From assembly GCA_903642215.1 (NCBI GenBank), contig CAHJWG010000001.1, forward strand, positions 496,001-560,000: 64,000 nt of DNA. The letters run 5' to 3'. Below, piece by piece: positions 1-8,307 of the stretch (positions within the stretch are counted from its first letter, which is position 1; every line of letters starts with the position of its first letter). The stretch is from Sphingobacteriaceae bacterium (lineage in GTDB: Bacteria; Bacteroidota; Bacteroidia; Sphingobacteriales; Sphingobacteriaceae). Below the pieces are notes generated by a model. That model made no database searches and had not been told where the DNA came from. It saw only the letters and a list, made by a program, of their open reading frames with translations. Made by a program: the position numbers and the translations under genes.

Positions 1-464
1 TGATAACCCAGCGTGCTGTTGCGGTAATTACCAAAATCCTGGTAAGCATTTTTAACGTTTTGAGATAAATTCTGGTTATCATCCAGCACGTAAGAATACA
101 TCGGGCCGGCCATCAGCCTGAAATTTAACTTGCTGAAACCGAAAGACTGGCCAAATAAAAGCGGCACGTTTAAAGTTGTAAAACGCACTTTCCCGCTTTC
201 GGTAACCGTTTGGTTGGATTGATTGTAGTCGAAATCAAACTTACTACCCGAGCTGCCCAGGTAAATTTCCGGCTGTACGTAAAAACCTTTTCCGATACGT
301 GTCCACAATCCGATTTGATAACCCGGAAGTTCATTGGCATCGATCCGGCCGTTATCCACACTTAAATGAGAAAAATTAACACCGCCTTTTACACCAAGGC
401 TAAATTGGGCTTTTGCACTAAAACTTAATGCAGCAACCAGCAGGGTAAAAAATATTTTTTTCAT
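1..464 (-). CDS. Outer-membrane beta-barrel protein (PorT-like), partial
   Basis: The N-terminal 154 codons of a minus-strand gene; its 3' part lies beyond the left edge of the window. Translation from the ATG at 464 gives a signal peptide of the MKKIFFTLLVAAL type ending near AKAQ, then short amphipathic strands such as FSLGVKGGVNFSHL, PGYQIGLWTRIG and FYVQPEIYL. This is the pattern of the Bacteroidota 'outer membrane protein beta-barrel' (PorT-like, PF13568) family. The protein would sit in the outer membrane. Its specific role is unknown. The family call rests on the signal peptide and strand pattern only. Confidence 0.7.
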   Translation of the reverse strand, partial: MKKIFFTLLVAALSFSAKAQFSLGVKGGVNFSHLSVDNGRIDANELPGYQIGLWTRIGKGFYVQPEIYLGSSGSKFDFDYNQSNQTVTESGKVRFTTLNVPLLFGQSFGFSKLNFRLMAGPMYSYVLDDNQNLSQNVKNAYQDFGNYRNSTLGY

Positions 465-533
465 AATTATCCGGTTTGATTATAATTTGTTAACAAAGTT
501 TAATTCTAACGATAGAACAATCAAAAATTGCGT

Positions 534-557
534 ATGCTGTTTTTAATCGCCTAAAAT
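534..557 (-). repeat. Sister-motif copy (ATGCTGTTTTTA) with GGCGAT arm
   Basis: Reads on the minus strand as TTTTAGGCGATTAAAAACAG followed by CAT, the same layout as the dispersed GGTGATAAAAGAAGCAT repeat but with the AACAG core. It lies in the promoter region between the barrel gene and the CsbD-like gene. Confidence 0.5.
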
Positions 558-588
558 TTATGTTAGGTTTGAATAAAAATAAATTGAA

Positions 589-804
589 ATGGCAGAAATT
601 ACCATCAGCAAAAAAGATTGGGAACGCGTTAAAATAAAGGTTCAGCGGAAATATAACAGCTTAACTAACGAGCAATTGGCATACAGCGAAGGCGACGAGG
701 ATGACCTGATTAAACGGATTATGGCACTGGTAAACAGGGATCGTGAATATGTTGTTTTTACGCTGAAAAAAGCTTTGGTAAACATCGATAATAATCGGTT
801 GTAA
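589..804 (+). CDS. Small CsbD-like protein
   Basis: A 71-residue soluble protein. The order of conserved positions resembles the CsbD general-stress family: a W-x-x-V-K-x-K block near residues 11-18, an L-T-x-x-x-L block near 26-31, an acidic E-G and a downstream leucine-rich helix. No signal peptide or membrane segment is visible. CsbD-type proteins are small, stress-induced and of unknown biochemical function. The start ATG at 589 follows an AT-rich leader. The gene stands alone, about 60 bases upstream of the S41 protease gene on the same strand, so co-transcription is possible. The family call is by eye and moderate. Confidence 0.55.
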   Translation: MAEITISKKDWERVKIKVQRKYNSLTNEQLAYSEGDEDDLIKRIMALVNRDREYVVFTLKKALVNIDNNRL

Positions 805-862
805 ATACAGTTTTAATTTGATAAATACATTTCTGTAAATTAGATTTCTGTTTTTAAATTTT

Positions 863-2602
863 ATGAGAAAAGGTAACGCGTGGCTTAGCAGGCATAAAAA
901 ACCGGTTTTAGTTTGCAGTATATTTTTGCTGGGTATAACCGGCTGGAGTTTCCAGGACGATCTTTTTCAGGTGGCCAAAAACCTGGATATTTTTGCCACC
1001 GTTTACAAGGAGGTAAACGTAAATTATGTAGATGAGATCAACTCTACCAAACTGATTAAAAGAGGTTTGGATGCGATGATGGAAAGCTTAGACCCATACA
1101 CAGAGTTTGTGCCCGAATCAGAAATTGAAGATTATAAACTGCATTACATCAGCACGCAGTACGGCGGCATTGGTGCCGGCGTTTATAATCGTGATAACAA
1201 AGTAATTATTTCGCAGCTTTTTGAAGGTTATCCGGCACAAAAAGCAGACGTTCGGGTTGGCGATCAGGTGTTAAAAATTAACGATGTTGACCTGGCCGGG
1301 AAAAAAAGTGAAGAAGTTAGTACCTTGCTTAAAGGTGCCAAAGGCGGCGTGGTAAAACTGCTCATCAAGCGTGATAATGCAGCGCAGCCTTTGGTTAAAA
1401 ACTTGCTTCGCGAAGAAATTAAACAGCCAAATGTATCTTATCACGGGATGGTGAAAGGTGGTATCGGTTACATTAAATTAGATAAATTCCTGGAAAATTC
1501 CGGGCAGGAAGTGCAGGACGCTTTACTCGACCTTAAAAAAAATAACCCGAAAGGCATCGTATTGGATCTGCGGTACAATGGCGGCGGCATTTTGCAGGAA
1601 GCGGTTAAAATCGTTAATTTTTTTGTGCCGAAAGGCGTAGAGGTGGTTTCGCAAAAAGGTAAAGTAAGAGAGAAAAACAACATTTATATCACCCAAAATA
1701 CGCCGATAGAAACAGATTTGCCGCTCGTGGTTCTGGTAAATAACCGTTCGGCTTCCGCTTCAGAAATTGTGGCCGGTGCCTTGCAGGATTTGGATCGCGC
1801 CGTAATTATCGGCCAGCGTAGTTATGGCAAAGGTTTGGTGCAGCAAACATTCAGCATGCCTTACAATAGCCTTGTAAAAATCACGATTTCAAAATACTAT
1901 GTTCCTTCCGGGCGTTGTATCCAGGCATTGGATTATACAAATCGCAAAGAAGACGGCTCGGTTGTGAAAGTGGCAGATTCGCTTATTCATGAATTTAAAA
2001 CCAAGAGCGGCCGTTCGGTTTATGATGGCAGCGGGATTTATCCGGATGTGGTGGTGAAACAGGAACCGATTGCCAATATCACCAAAGCACTGATTACTAA
2101 AATGCTGGTTTTTAATTACGCAAATCAATATCGAAACACACACAACCAGTTGCCTTCAACAGAAAATTTTAACGTAACAGATGCTGATTATGCAGATTTT
2201 GTGAAATATTTGGCCGGTAAAGATTACAGTTACAGTACGCAAACAGAACGTTTACTGGCTGATTTAAAGGTAGTTGCAGATCATGAAAAACAGCTGACAG
2301 AAATTAAACCGGAGTACGATGCGCTGAAAAGCAAACTGGCTATCAGCAAAAAAAACGATTTAACGCAGCACCAGGCAGAAATAAAACAGATTTTAGAAAG
2401 CGAACTGGTTACCCGTTATTATTACGAAAAGGGACGAATTGAAGATAGTTTTAAAACGGATAAAGAGCTTGCTGCAGCCGCGCAGGTGATCCAAAATCGA
2501 CCTGAATTAGCGTCTATTTTAAAAGGTGAAGGCAATTATAAAGTTATCGGTAAACCGATTGCCGCGCTGGCTGCAAAAAAATCGGATAGCGACGAGCAGT
2601 AA
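863..2602 (+). CDS. ctpA: S41 C-terminal processing peptidase (CtpA/Prc family)
   Basis: A periplasmic serine protease that cleaves proteins near their C termini. One N-terminal membrane anchor (about residues 14-32) is followed by an S41 N-terminal helical part with SLDPYTEFVP, a PDZ domain (about 85-170) with GIGAGV and VRVGDQVLKIN, and the catalytic domain. The Ser-Lys-Gln machinery is recognisable: NNRSASASE places the nucleophile at S298, and GQRSYGKGLVQQ gives K323 and Q327, matching the 25-residue Ser-to-Lys spacing of E. coli Prc. The C-terminal about 200 residues are a lysine/glutamate-rich extension common in Bacteroidota homologues. The gene ends directly before a perfect inverted repeat that probably terminates transcription. 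Confidence 0.93.
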   Translation: MRKGNAWLSRHKKPVLVCSIFLLGITGWSFQDDLFQVAKNLDIFATVYKEVNVNYVDEINSTKLIKRGLDAMMESLDPYTEFVPESEIEDYKLHYISTQYGGIGAGVYNRDNKVIISQLFEGYPAQKADVRVGDQVLKINDVDLAGKKSEEVSTLLKGAKGGVVKLLIKRDNAAQPLVKNLLREEIKQPNVSYHGMVKGGIGYIKLDKFLENSGQEVQDALLDLKKNNPKGIVLDLRYNGGGILQEAVKIVNFFVPKGVEVVSQKGKVREKNNIYITQNTPIETDLPLVVLVNNRSASASEIVAGALQDLDRAVIIGQRSYGKGLVQQTFSMPYNSLVKITISKYYVPSGRCIQALDYTNRKEDGSVVKVADSLIHEFKTKSGRSVYDGSGIYPDVVVKQEPIANITKALITKMLVFNYANQYRNTHNQLPSTENFNVTDADYADFVKYLAGKDYSYSTQTERLLADLKVVADHEKQLTEIKPEYDALKSKLAISKKNDLTQHQAEIKQILESELVTRYYYEKGRIEDSFKTDKELAAAAQVIQNRPELASILKGEGNYKVIGKPIAALAAKKSDSDEQ

Positions 2603-2660
2603 TTTAGGTGGATAAAAGAAGCATCTCCAGTATTATCCTTACTTCTTTTATCCACCTAAA
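2603..2660. terminator. 19-bp perfect hairpin made of two facing repeat copies
   Basis: Left arm 2603-2621 and right arm 2642-2660 are exact reverse complements (19 bp) separated by 20 bases. Each arm is a copy of the dispersed repeat in the form GGTGGATAAAAGAAG with its flanking TTTA, here facing inward. It starts at the stop codon of the S41 protease gene and lies between convergent genes, so it probably acts as a bidirectional terminator. Confidence 0.75.
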
Positions 2661-2708
2661 ATTATTAAAAAACTTGTGTTTTACTATTGAAACGCAGTTT
2701 TTTTTATT

Positions 2709-2722
2709 GATAAAAGAAGCAT
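2709..2722 (+). repeat. Dispersed motif copy GATAAAAGAAGCAT
   Basis: Exact copy touching the stop codon of the prolyl oligopeptidase gene. It is the third copy within 120 bases. Confidence 0.85.
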
Positions 2723-4797
2723 TACTCTTTCCGGTTCAAATCCATATTCCATAGCATAAACGCCCATTTATCAGCTTCCTGATTGATAACTTGTGCGGTA
2801 GAACGGCCGGCACCGTGCCCGGCATTCGTTTCAATGCGGATTAAAACCGGTGCTTTGCCCTGATGAAATTCCTGCAACCGGGCTGCAAATTTAAAAGAAT
2901 GTGCCGGCACTACACGGTCATCATGATCTGCCGTGGTAACCATTGTTGCCGGATAATCAGCAGGTTTTAAAGCGTGATACGGCGAATATTGATGCAAGTA
3001 TTTAAACATTTCTTCAGAATCCTGCGCCGTTCCATAATCATAAGCCCAGCCCGCGCCTGCCGTAAATTTGTGGTAACGCAGCATATCTAAAACGCCCACA
3101 GCCGGGAAAGCAACCCGGCACAGATCAGGCCGCTGCGTTATCGTGGCACCAACCAACAATCCACCGTTAGAGCCGCCGGCAATTGCCAGATATTCTTTTG
3201 AAGTATATTTATTTTGAATGAGATATTCCGCAGCGGCAATAAAATCATCAAACACATTCTGTTTTTTAAGCTTGGTTCCGGCCAGATGCCAGTTTTCGCC
3301 GTATTCGCCGCCGCCGCGCAAATTGGGCACGGCATAAATGCCGCCCTGTTCCAGCAAAATAATGTTGCTTGTGCTAAAAGCAGGTGTTAAACTCACGCCA
3401 AAACCACCGTAAGCATAAAGTAAAACCGGATTTTTACCATTAAATTCGATGCCTTTTTTATGCGTAATGATCATCGGGATTTTTGTGCCGTCTTTGGAAG
3501 GATAAAAAACCTGCTTCGATTCATACTTTTCCGGATCAAAATTAACGCCCAATTTTTTATAAATTTCCGATTTGCCGGAAGCGATATCATACTTAAAAAT
3601 TGTTGCCGGATACACGTAGGAAGTGAAAGTATAATACGTTTCTTTTTCTTCTTTTTTTGCGCTGAAGCCTCCCGCCGTTCCAACAAAAGGCAACTCAATT
3701 TGATGCTCCATTTGGCCGTCGTAATTATATTGCAGGATAAAAGAAGTAGCGTCCTTTAAATATTCTGCAAACAGCTTTCCGCCGCCGGTCGTAATTTCAA
3801 GTACGTTTTCCGTTTCGGGGATCAAATCCTGCCAGTTTTCCGTTTTCAGGTCAGCAGCATCAACCTTAACCAATTTAAAATTCGGCGCATTTAAATTTGT
3901 GTGGATAAATAGCGTATTGCCAACATTATCAACAATTTGCTGTTCGCTTTCAAAATTATCAACCATGTTGATGATCGGCGAATCCGGCTTCGTTAAATCC
4001 TGGAAATACAGTTCGTTTCCTGTAGTGCTTTCGGCAGCGGTAATCACCAAAAAACGTTCATCTTCCGTTAAGTAAGCACCAATGTAACGTCGTTTTGTTT
4101 TTTCTCCGCCAAAAACTAACTGATCCGAACTTTGCGGTGTGTTCAATTTATGATAAAAAAGCTTGTGATGTTGCGTTAATCCGGCAAGTTGACTGCCTTC
4201 TTTTGGTTTATCGTAACTGCTGTAATAAAAACCATCGTTGCCTTTCCAAGCCAGGCCAGAAAATTTTATGTCGATCAAAGTATCGCCGATACTGCTTTTA
4301 TCGGATGTTTTTAAGACGATTACTTTGCGCCAGTCAGAACCGCCTTCCGAAATCTGGTAAGCAGCCAAAAGCCCGTCTTTGCTAAAACTGATGCCGGCCA
4401 GTGAAGTTGTTCCATCCGCAGAAAACGTATTCGGATCTAAAAAAACTTCCGGTTCAGCATTTTCCAGTTGCCGGTACAAAACCGACTGACTTTGCAAACC
4501 ATCGTTTTTGTAGAAATACGTGTATTTTCCTTCCTTAAAAGGAGCACTGTACTTTTCGTAATTCCACAATTTTTCTAATTTTTTGCGGATGGCTTCGCGA
4601 AAAGGAATTTGCTGCAAATAAACTTGCGTTACCTCGTTTTCTGCTTTAACCCAGTTTTTGGTTTCTGCGGATTGGTCATCTTCCAGCCAGCGGTACGGGT
4701 CGGTTACAACGGTTTCAAAATAAGTATCGGTAACGTTTATTTTATCGGTTTTTGGGTAGGTTATTTCAGGCTGATTCATGTCTGCAAGATTATTCAT
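2722..4797 (-). CDS. Prolyl oligopeptidase (S9A family)
   Basis: A 691-residue serine peptidase that cleaves after proline in short peptides. The length fits the family, with an N-terminal seven-bladed propeller followed by an alpha/beta-hydrolase domain. The catalytic triad is visible: S543 in GGSNGG, Asp in ADHDDRVVP (about 626) and H661 in NAGHGAG. The tryptophan- and tyrosine-rich start (PYRWLEDD, FYKNDGLQSQSVLY) is typical. No signal peptide is evident, so it is probably cytoplasmic. ATG codons at residues 1 and 8 both precede the conserved region, and the true start may be the second. It converges with the S41 protease gene. Confidence 0.93.
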   Translation of the reverse strand: MNNLADMNQPEITYPKTDKINVTDTYFETVVTDPYRWLEDDQSAETKNWVKAENEVTQVYLQQIPFREAIRKKLEKLWNYEKYSAPFKEGKYTYFYKNDGLQSQSVLYRQLENAEPEVFLDPNTFSADGTTSLAGISFSKDGLLAAYQISEGGSDWRKVIVLKTSDKSSIGDTLIDIKFSGLAWKGNDGFYYSSYDKPKEGSQLAGLTQHHKLFYHKLNTPQSSDQLVFGGEKTKRRYIGAYLTEDERFLVITAAESTTGNELYFQDLTKPDSPIINMVDNFESEQQIVDNVGNTLFIHTNLNAPNFKLVKVDAADLKTENWQDLIPETENVLEITTGGGKLFAEYLKDATSFILQYNYDGQMEHQIELPFVGTAGGFSAKKEEKETYYTFTSYVYPATIFKYDIASGKSEIYKKLGVNFDPEKYESKQVFYPSKDGTKIPMIITHKKGIEFNGKNPVLLYAYGGFGVSLTPAFSTSNIILLEQGGIYAVPNLRGGGEYGENWHLAGTKLKKQNVFDDFIAAAEYLIQNKYTSKEYLAIAGGSNGGLLVGATITQRPDLCRVAFPAVGVLDMLRYHKFTAGAGWAYDYGTAQDSEEMFKYLHQYSPYHALKPADYPATMVTTADHDDRVVPAHSFKFAARLQEFHQGKAPVLIRIETNAGHGAGRSTAQVINQEADKWAFMLWNMDLNRKE
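3736..3748 (+). repeat. Imperfect motif copy inside prolyl oligopeptidase
   Basis: GATAAAAGAAGTAG differs from the consensus only at the last base. In the gene it encodes TSFI, one of the recurring motif-derived peptides. Confidence 0.4.
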
Positions 4798-4826
4798 CAG
4801 CTAATAAACCAATTTCAGGCTGATTT

Positions 4827-4872
4827 GATGCTGTTTTTATGGTGCTAATTTTTATGCAATAAAAACAGCATC
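4827..4872. repeat. Inverted pair of the sister motif (GATGCTGTTTTTAT)
   Basis: Left arm 4827-4840 and right arm 4859-4872 are exact 14-bp reverse complements around an 18-base loop. It lies between the divergent prolyl oligopeptidase and lpxH genes, so it is not at a gene end and need not be a terminator. Confidence 0.8.
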
Positions 4873-4899
4873 CGCAGAAACCAAAACCTGCAATTACCG

Positions 4900-4907
4900 T
4901 ATTTTTA
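4900..4907 (+). promoter_or_regulatory. Possible -7 element of lpxH
   Basis: TATTTTTA approximates the Bacteroidota TAnnTTTG element and lies only 3 bases before the ATG at 4911, so the transcript might be leaderless. No clear -33 element is visible. Confidence 0.3.
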
Positions 4908-4910
4908 CGC

Positions 4911-5690
4911 ATGGCCGTTCGCGATAAACTTTATTTTGCTTCCGATTTCCATTTGGGCGTACCCGACTATGCGGCTTCGCGCGAGCGGGAAAAACTGCTG
5001 GTTCGATGGCTGGATTTTGCGGGAAAAGATGCATCAGAAATTTTTTTAATAGGTGATGTTTTTGATTTCTGGTTTGAATATAAAACCGTTGTGCCCAAAG
5101 GTTACATCCGTTTTCTGGGGAAACTGGCCGAACTTGCTGATGCGGGCATCAAGCTGTATTTTTTTAAAGGCAACCACGATATGTGGATGTTTGATTATTT
5201 GAAAACGGAATTAGGTGCAACCATTATCAGCAATGAACTGGAAATAGAACGTGGCGGCAAGAAGTTTTTTCTGCATCATGGCGATGGTTTGGGTCCGGGC
5301 GATCCGTTTTATAAACTGCTGAAATGGTTTTTTCGGAGCAAAGTTTGCCAGTGGCTTTTTGCACGGTTGCATCCGAATCTCGGCGTAAGAATTGCTTCAA
5401 AATGGAGCCGTAAAAGCCGCATCATCAACGAAGGAAAAGAAGAATCTAAACCCGGACAGCAGGAATGGCTGGTTACTTTTTGCAAGGAAGTGCTTAAAAC
5501 TAAGTTTTATGATTATATGGTTTTCGGCCACCGGCATTTGCCGCTGGATATTCAGCTAGATGAACGCAGTCGTTATATCAATTTGGGCGAGTGGGTCTAC
5601 CATAAAACGTATGCTGTTTTTACCGGTGAAAATTTGGAGTTGAAGTGTTTTGAAGGAGAAGTTCCATCCGTTATTTCCGAAGAAAAATAA
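4911..5690 (+). CDS. lpxH: UDP-2,3-diacylglucosamine hydrolase LpxH
   Basis: A lipid A pathway enzyme: a membrane-associated metallophosphoesterase that hydrolyses UDP-2,3-diacylglucosamine to lipid X and UMP. The dimetal site motifs appear in order: SDFHLG (D12, H14), GDVFDFW (D49), GNHD (N88, H89), LHHGDG (H122/H123) and GHRH near residues 205-208. The insertion region with a cluster of basic and aromatic residues (KWFFRSKVCQWLFARLHP) is the expected lipid-binding cap. The length of 259 residues is normal. It stands divergent from prolyl oligopeptidase and upstream of prfA in the same direction. Confidence 0.9.
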   Translation: MAVRDKLYFASDFHLGVPDYAASREREKLLVRWLDFAGKDASEIFLIGDVFDFWFEYKTVVPKGYIRFLGKLAELADAGIKLYFFKGNHDMWMFDYLKTELGATIISNELEIERGGKKFFLHHGDGLGPGDPFYKLLKWFFRSKVCQWLFARLHPNLGVRIASKWSRKSRIINEGKEESKPGQQEWLVTFCKEVLKTKFYDYMVFGHRHLPLDIQLDERSRYINLGEWVYHKTYAVFTGENLELKCFEGEVPSVISEEK

Positions 5691-5705
5691 ATGCGTTAAA
5701 ACCCG

Positions 5706-5713
5706 TATTTTTG
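5706..5713 (+). promoter_or_regulatory. -7 promoter element upstream of prfA
   Basis: TATTTTTG matches TAnnTTTG exactly. Transcription from here would begin near 5717, placing a copy of the dispersed repeat in the 5' leader of the prfA mRNA. Confidence 0.4.
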
Positions 5714-5716
5714 CAT

Positions 5717-5731
5717 GATAAAAGAAGCATC
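5717..5731 (+). repeat. Dispersed motif copy GATAAAAGAAGCATC
   Basis: A full, exact copy in the lpxH-prfA gap, about 55 bases before the prfA start and next to a -7 element. It is unpaired. Confidence 0.85.
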
Positions 5732-5784
5732 GGCATCAACCTTATCTCAAGGAAAATCGATCTGCTTCTCACCCGAAAAATAAT

Positions 5785-6858
5785 ATGTTAGATAAATTAG
5801 AAGCGATTAAACAGCGCTGGCAAAACGTAGAAACGGAACTTAGCAACCCGGAAGTAACAAACGACATGAAGCGTTATGCGCAGCTGAACCGGGAATATAA
5901 AGAGCTGGGCAAAGTGGTGGATGAATACCACATTTACCAGAATATAATGAGTAATATCGATGCGAACCGCGAGATTTTGGCCAATGAAAAAGATGAAGAT
6001 TTTAAGGAAATGGCCAAAGCCGAGCTGGACGAGCTTTTACAGCAGCAGGAAGCTATGGAAGCAAAAATCAGGTTGATGCTGATCCCGAAAGATCCGGAAG
6101 ATGCTAAAAATGCGATTTTGGAAATCCGCGGCGGTACCGGCGGCGACGAAGCTGCGCTATTTGCAGGAGATTTATTTAGAATGTATACGCGTTTCTTTGA
6201 GAAAAAAGGCTGGCAATATGCCGTGGTTGACATGACAGAAGGAACGGCCGGCGGCTATAAAGAGGTCATAATTGAAGTTAACGGCGAGGATGTTTACGGT
6301 TTGCTGAAATATGAGTCCGGCGTGCACCGCGTTCAGCGTGTGCCGGATACGGAAACACAAGGCCGTGTACATACTTCGGCGGCTTCCATTGCGGTTTTAC
6401 CGGAAGTGGAAGAAGTAGATTTTTATTTAAATCCGGCTGATGTGGACATGCAAACTTCGCGTTCCGGAGGTGCGGGCGGCCAGAATGTAAACAAAGTGGA
6501 AACCAAAGTGCAGTTAACGCACCGGCCGTCGGGCATGGTAGTGGTTTGCCAGATAGAACGCTCGCAATTTGGAAACCGTGAACGCGCTATGGAAATGCTG
6601 CGCAGTAAATTATACGATATAGAACTGCAAAAACACAACGGCGATATTGCAGCCAAACGTAAAACAATGGTTTCGACGGGAGATCGATCAGCTAAGATTC
6701 GTACGTACAATTATCCGCAAGGGCGCGTAACTGAACACCGTGTAGGTTTAACCCTATACAACCTGCCGGCAATTATGGATGGCGATATACAGGACATTAT
6801 AGAGGCTTTGCAGTTTGCAGAAAATGCGGAGAAATTGCAGGAAGGATCAACGATTTAA
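5785..6858 (+). CDS. prfA: Peptide chain release factor 1
   Basis: RF1 recognises UAA and UAG stop codons and triggers peptide release. The GGQ motif is intact (SGGAGGQNVNKVETKVQ, about residue 230), and the codon-recognition tripeptide position reads PDT within VQRVPDTETQGR, where E. coli RF1 has PAT. The N-terminal coiled domain (residues about 1-100) and the length of 357 residues fit RF1 rather than RF2, and no frameshift is needed as in RF2. The start ATG at 5785 is well placed after an AAAAATAAT stretch. tRNA-Asp follows 59 bases downstream. Confidence 0.96.
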   Translation: MLDKLEAIKQRWQNVETELSNPEVTNDMKRYAQLNREYKELGKVVDEYHIYQNIMSNIDANREILANEKDEDFKEMAKAELDELLQQQEAMEAKIRLMLIPKDPEDAKNAILEIRGGTGGDEAALFAGDLFRMYTRFFEKKGWQYAVVDMTEGTAGGYKEVIIEVNGEDVYGLLKYESGVHRVQRVPDTETQGRVHTSAASIAVLPEVEEVDFYLNPADVDMQTSRSGGAGGQNVNKVETKVQLTHRPSGMVVVCQIERSQFGNRERAMEMLRSKLYDIELQKHNGDIAAKRKTMVSTGDRSAKIRTYNYPQGRVTEHRVGLTLYNLPAIMDGDIQDIIEALQFAENAEKLQEGSTI

Positions 6859-6875
6859 TTTTTTTGGCAGAAGGT

Positions 6876-6906
6876 ATTGCAGGAATCAAAATCAAAGCTA
6901 TATTTG
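6876..6906 (+). promoter_or_regulatory. Promoter of tRNA-Asp
   Basis: An ATTG element at 6876-6879 is separated by 19 bases from TATATTTG at 6899-6906. This matches the Bacteroidota -33/-7 arrangement (TTTG, about 19 bp, TAnnTTTG). The tRNA begins 12 bases later. Confidence 0.55.
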
Positions 6907-6917
6907 CATCCTCAAAC

Positions 6918-6991
6918 GGAGTGGTAGTTCAGCTGGTTAGAATGCCTGCCTGTCACGCAGGAGGTCGCGGGTTCGAGTCCCGTCCATTCCG
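6918..6991 (+). tRNA. tRNA-Asp (GTC)
   Basis: A complete cloverleaf. Acceptor arm GGAGTGG (6918-6924) pairs with CCATTCC (6984-6990), with discriminator G at 6991. The anticodon loop CTGTCAC carries GTC between stem halves CCTGC and GCAGG, and the T arm has GGTTCGAGTCC. CCA is not encoded. Confidence 0.96.
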
Positions 6992-7002
6992 CTAAAATAA
7001 TC

Positions 7003-7034
7003 AAGGAGTTACATTAATTTGTAGCTCCTTTTTT
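7003..7034 (+). terminator. Intrinsic terminator after tRNA-Asp
   Basis: AAGGAGTTAC (7003-7012) pairs with GTAGCTCCTT (7021-7030) with one G-T wobble across an 8-base loop, followed by a T run to 7034. Confidence 0.75.
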
Positions 7035-7578
7035 GTTTCTGGTTTACTTCTTGGTTTACACAAATGCCTGTTTTCAATTCCTTAACTGGAAATTCACTTA
7101 TCTAATTCTTAATTCTTTAATCCTATCAAAGCTTGTCACTATTAATTCTGACCTCTACTTTTAAATAACTTAGTAAAAAAGTGACTGTATTACTCTGCTC
7201 GCTATCTCGCCTTAGCAATATACATTTAAGACGGCGGTTACTAAATAATTTTGGGTAATTTAGGTCTGCCTTTAAAACAGGCAAATTTGTGCGCTTTTAT
7301 CTAATCGTCAATTTTATTTATGTTAATTCCATCTTTTAAAGCTATCAATAATAGAGAGATGCCTAAAGTTCAATTTTTTTTGGGGGGGAGTGTATATTAG
7401 GTTGATTACACTATTCACAAGTGACTTAGTGTAGAAGAAACTCAAGTCCTAAAACTAGAAAAAGGTGAAGATATTGACCAAAAGTAGAGGTATACAATGT
7501 GGCGATGTACCGCTAATACGAACGGTGCAAAAAAACTATAGTTTTAAGGTTTGAATAAAGTTATCAATAAGCATTAAT
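7035..7578. other. Gene-free stretch behind tRNA-Asp
   Basis: No credible coding sequence is seen. It contains a homopolymer junction of T then G runs around 7372-7388 and a 12-base inverted repeat, ACCTCTACTTTT near 7149-7160 against its complement near 7483-7494. A short open stretch near 7430-7490 (VEETQVLKLEKGEDI) looks like a coding relic but has no start. The position after a tRNA 3' end would suit a decayed integrated element, although no integrase or duplicated tRNA end is visible. Confidence 0.4.
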
Positions 7579-8307
7579 TTATTGCCAGTTGATTAAAAAC
7601 TGCGCAAAAACATCTTTGTACTGATCGGAAACGGGGAACATTTTTCCATCGATAAAAACAGCAGTTTTGGTAATTGATGTTACTTTATCCAGCGAAATAA
7701 TAGCCGATTTATGTATGCGCATAAATTTACCTGCAGGAAGTTTTTCTTCCAAAGCTTTAAGCGTGATTAAAGAGAGCACCGGTTTTTCTGTATTGATTAA
7801 GTAAATTTTTGCGTAATCCTTTAATCCTTCAACATGGCTGATGTTGCTGCATGCTATTTTTACCGTCTGAAATTCTACTTTCAGATAAATAAAATCCTCT
7901 TCTTTAGCCGGAACTTCTGCGGATTTGGTTCTTAATTCAGTTAACCGATGCGCTTTGGTTGCCGCCCGCATAAACTCTTCAAATCCGAAAGGTTTTAGCA
8001 GATAATCCACCACATCCAGCTTGTAACCTTCCAAAGCAAACTGATCAAATGCAGTGGTAAAAATGATTGCCGGCGCATCGGGCATATTTCTGCCGGTTAA
8101 AATGCGGGCCAGTTCGATCCCGCTTAAATCAGGCATCTGGATATCCAAGAAAATTAAATCTACCTGGTTCTCTCCCAAAAAACGTAACGCTTCAATGGCA
8201 TTGTCAAAACTTCCGGCCAGCTTTAAAAAAGGCGTCCGGCTGATAAACCGACCGACCAGATCAAGTGCAGGAGGTTCATCATCTATGGCAATGCAGTTTA
8301 AAATCAT
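7579..8307 (-). CDS. LytTR-family response regulator
   Basis: A 242-residue two-component regulator. The receiver domain is residues 1-120 with acidic pocket D9/D10 (IAIDDEP), phospho-acceptor D55 (LIFLDIQMP), a TTAF switch region and LLKPF. The LytTR DNA-binding domain is about 140-240, with FIYLKVEFQTVKI, the conserved MRIHKSAIISLDKV and a C-terminal FPVSDQYKDVF. The kinase gene upstream overlaps it by 4 bases (ATGA), so the two are translated together. LytTR regulators bind short direct repeats. The adjacent divergent barrel gene at 9582 is a plausible target, but this is inference. Confidence 0.92.
   Translation of the reverse strand: MILNCIAIDDEPPALDLVGRFISRTPFLKLAGSFDNAIEALRFLGENQVDLIFLDIQMPDLSGIELARILTGRNMPDAPAIIFTTAFDQFALEGYKLDVVDYLLKPFGFEEFMRAATKAHRLTELRTKSAEVPAKEEDFIYLKVEFQTVKIACSNISHVEGLKDYAKIYLINTEKPVLSLITLKALEEKLPAGKFMRIHKSAIISLDKVTSITKTAVFIDGKMFPVSDQYKDVFAQFLINWQ

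Noticed and set aside
7035..7578. Integrase or insertion-sequence remnant
   Set aside because: No recombinase or transposase motif could be translated in any frame; only weak positional hints remain.
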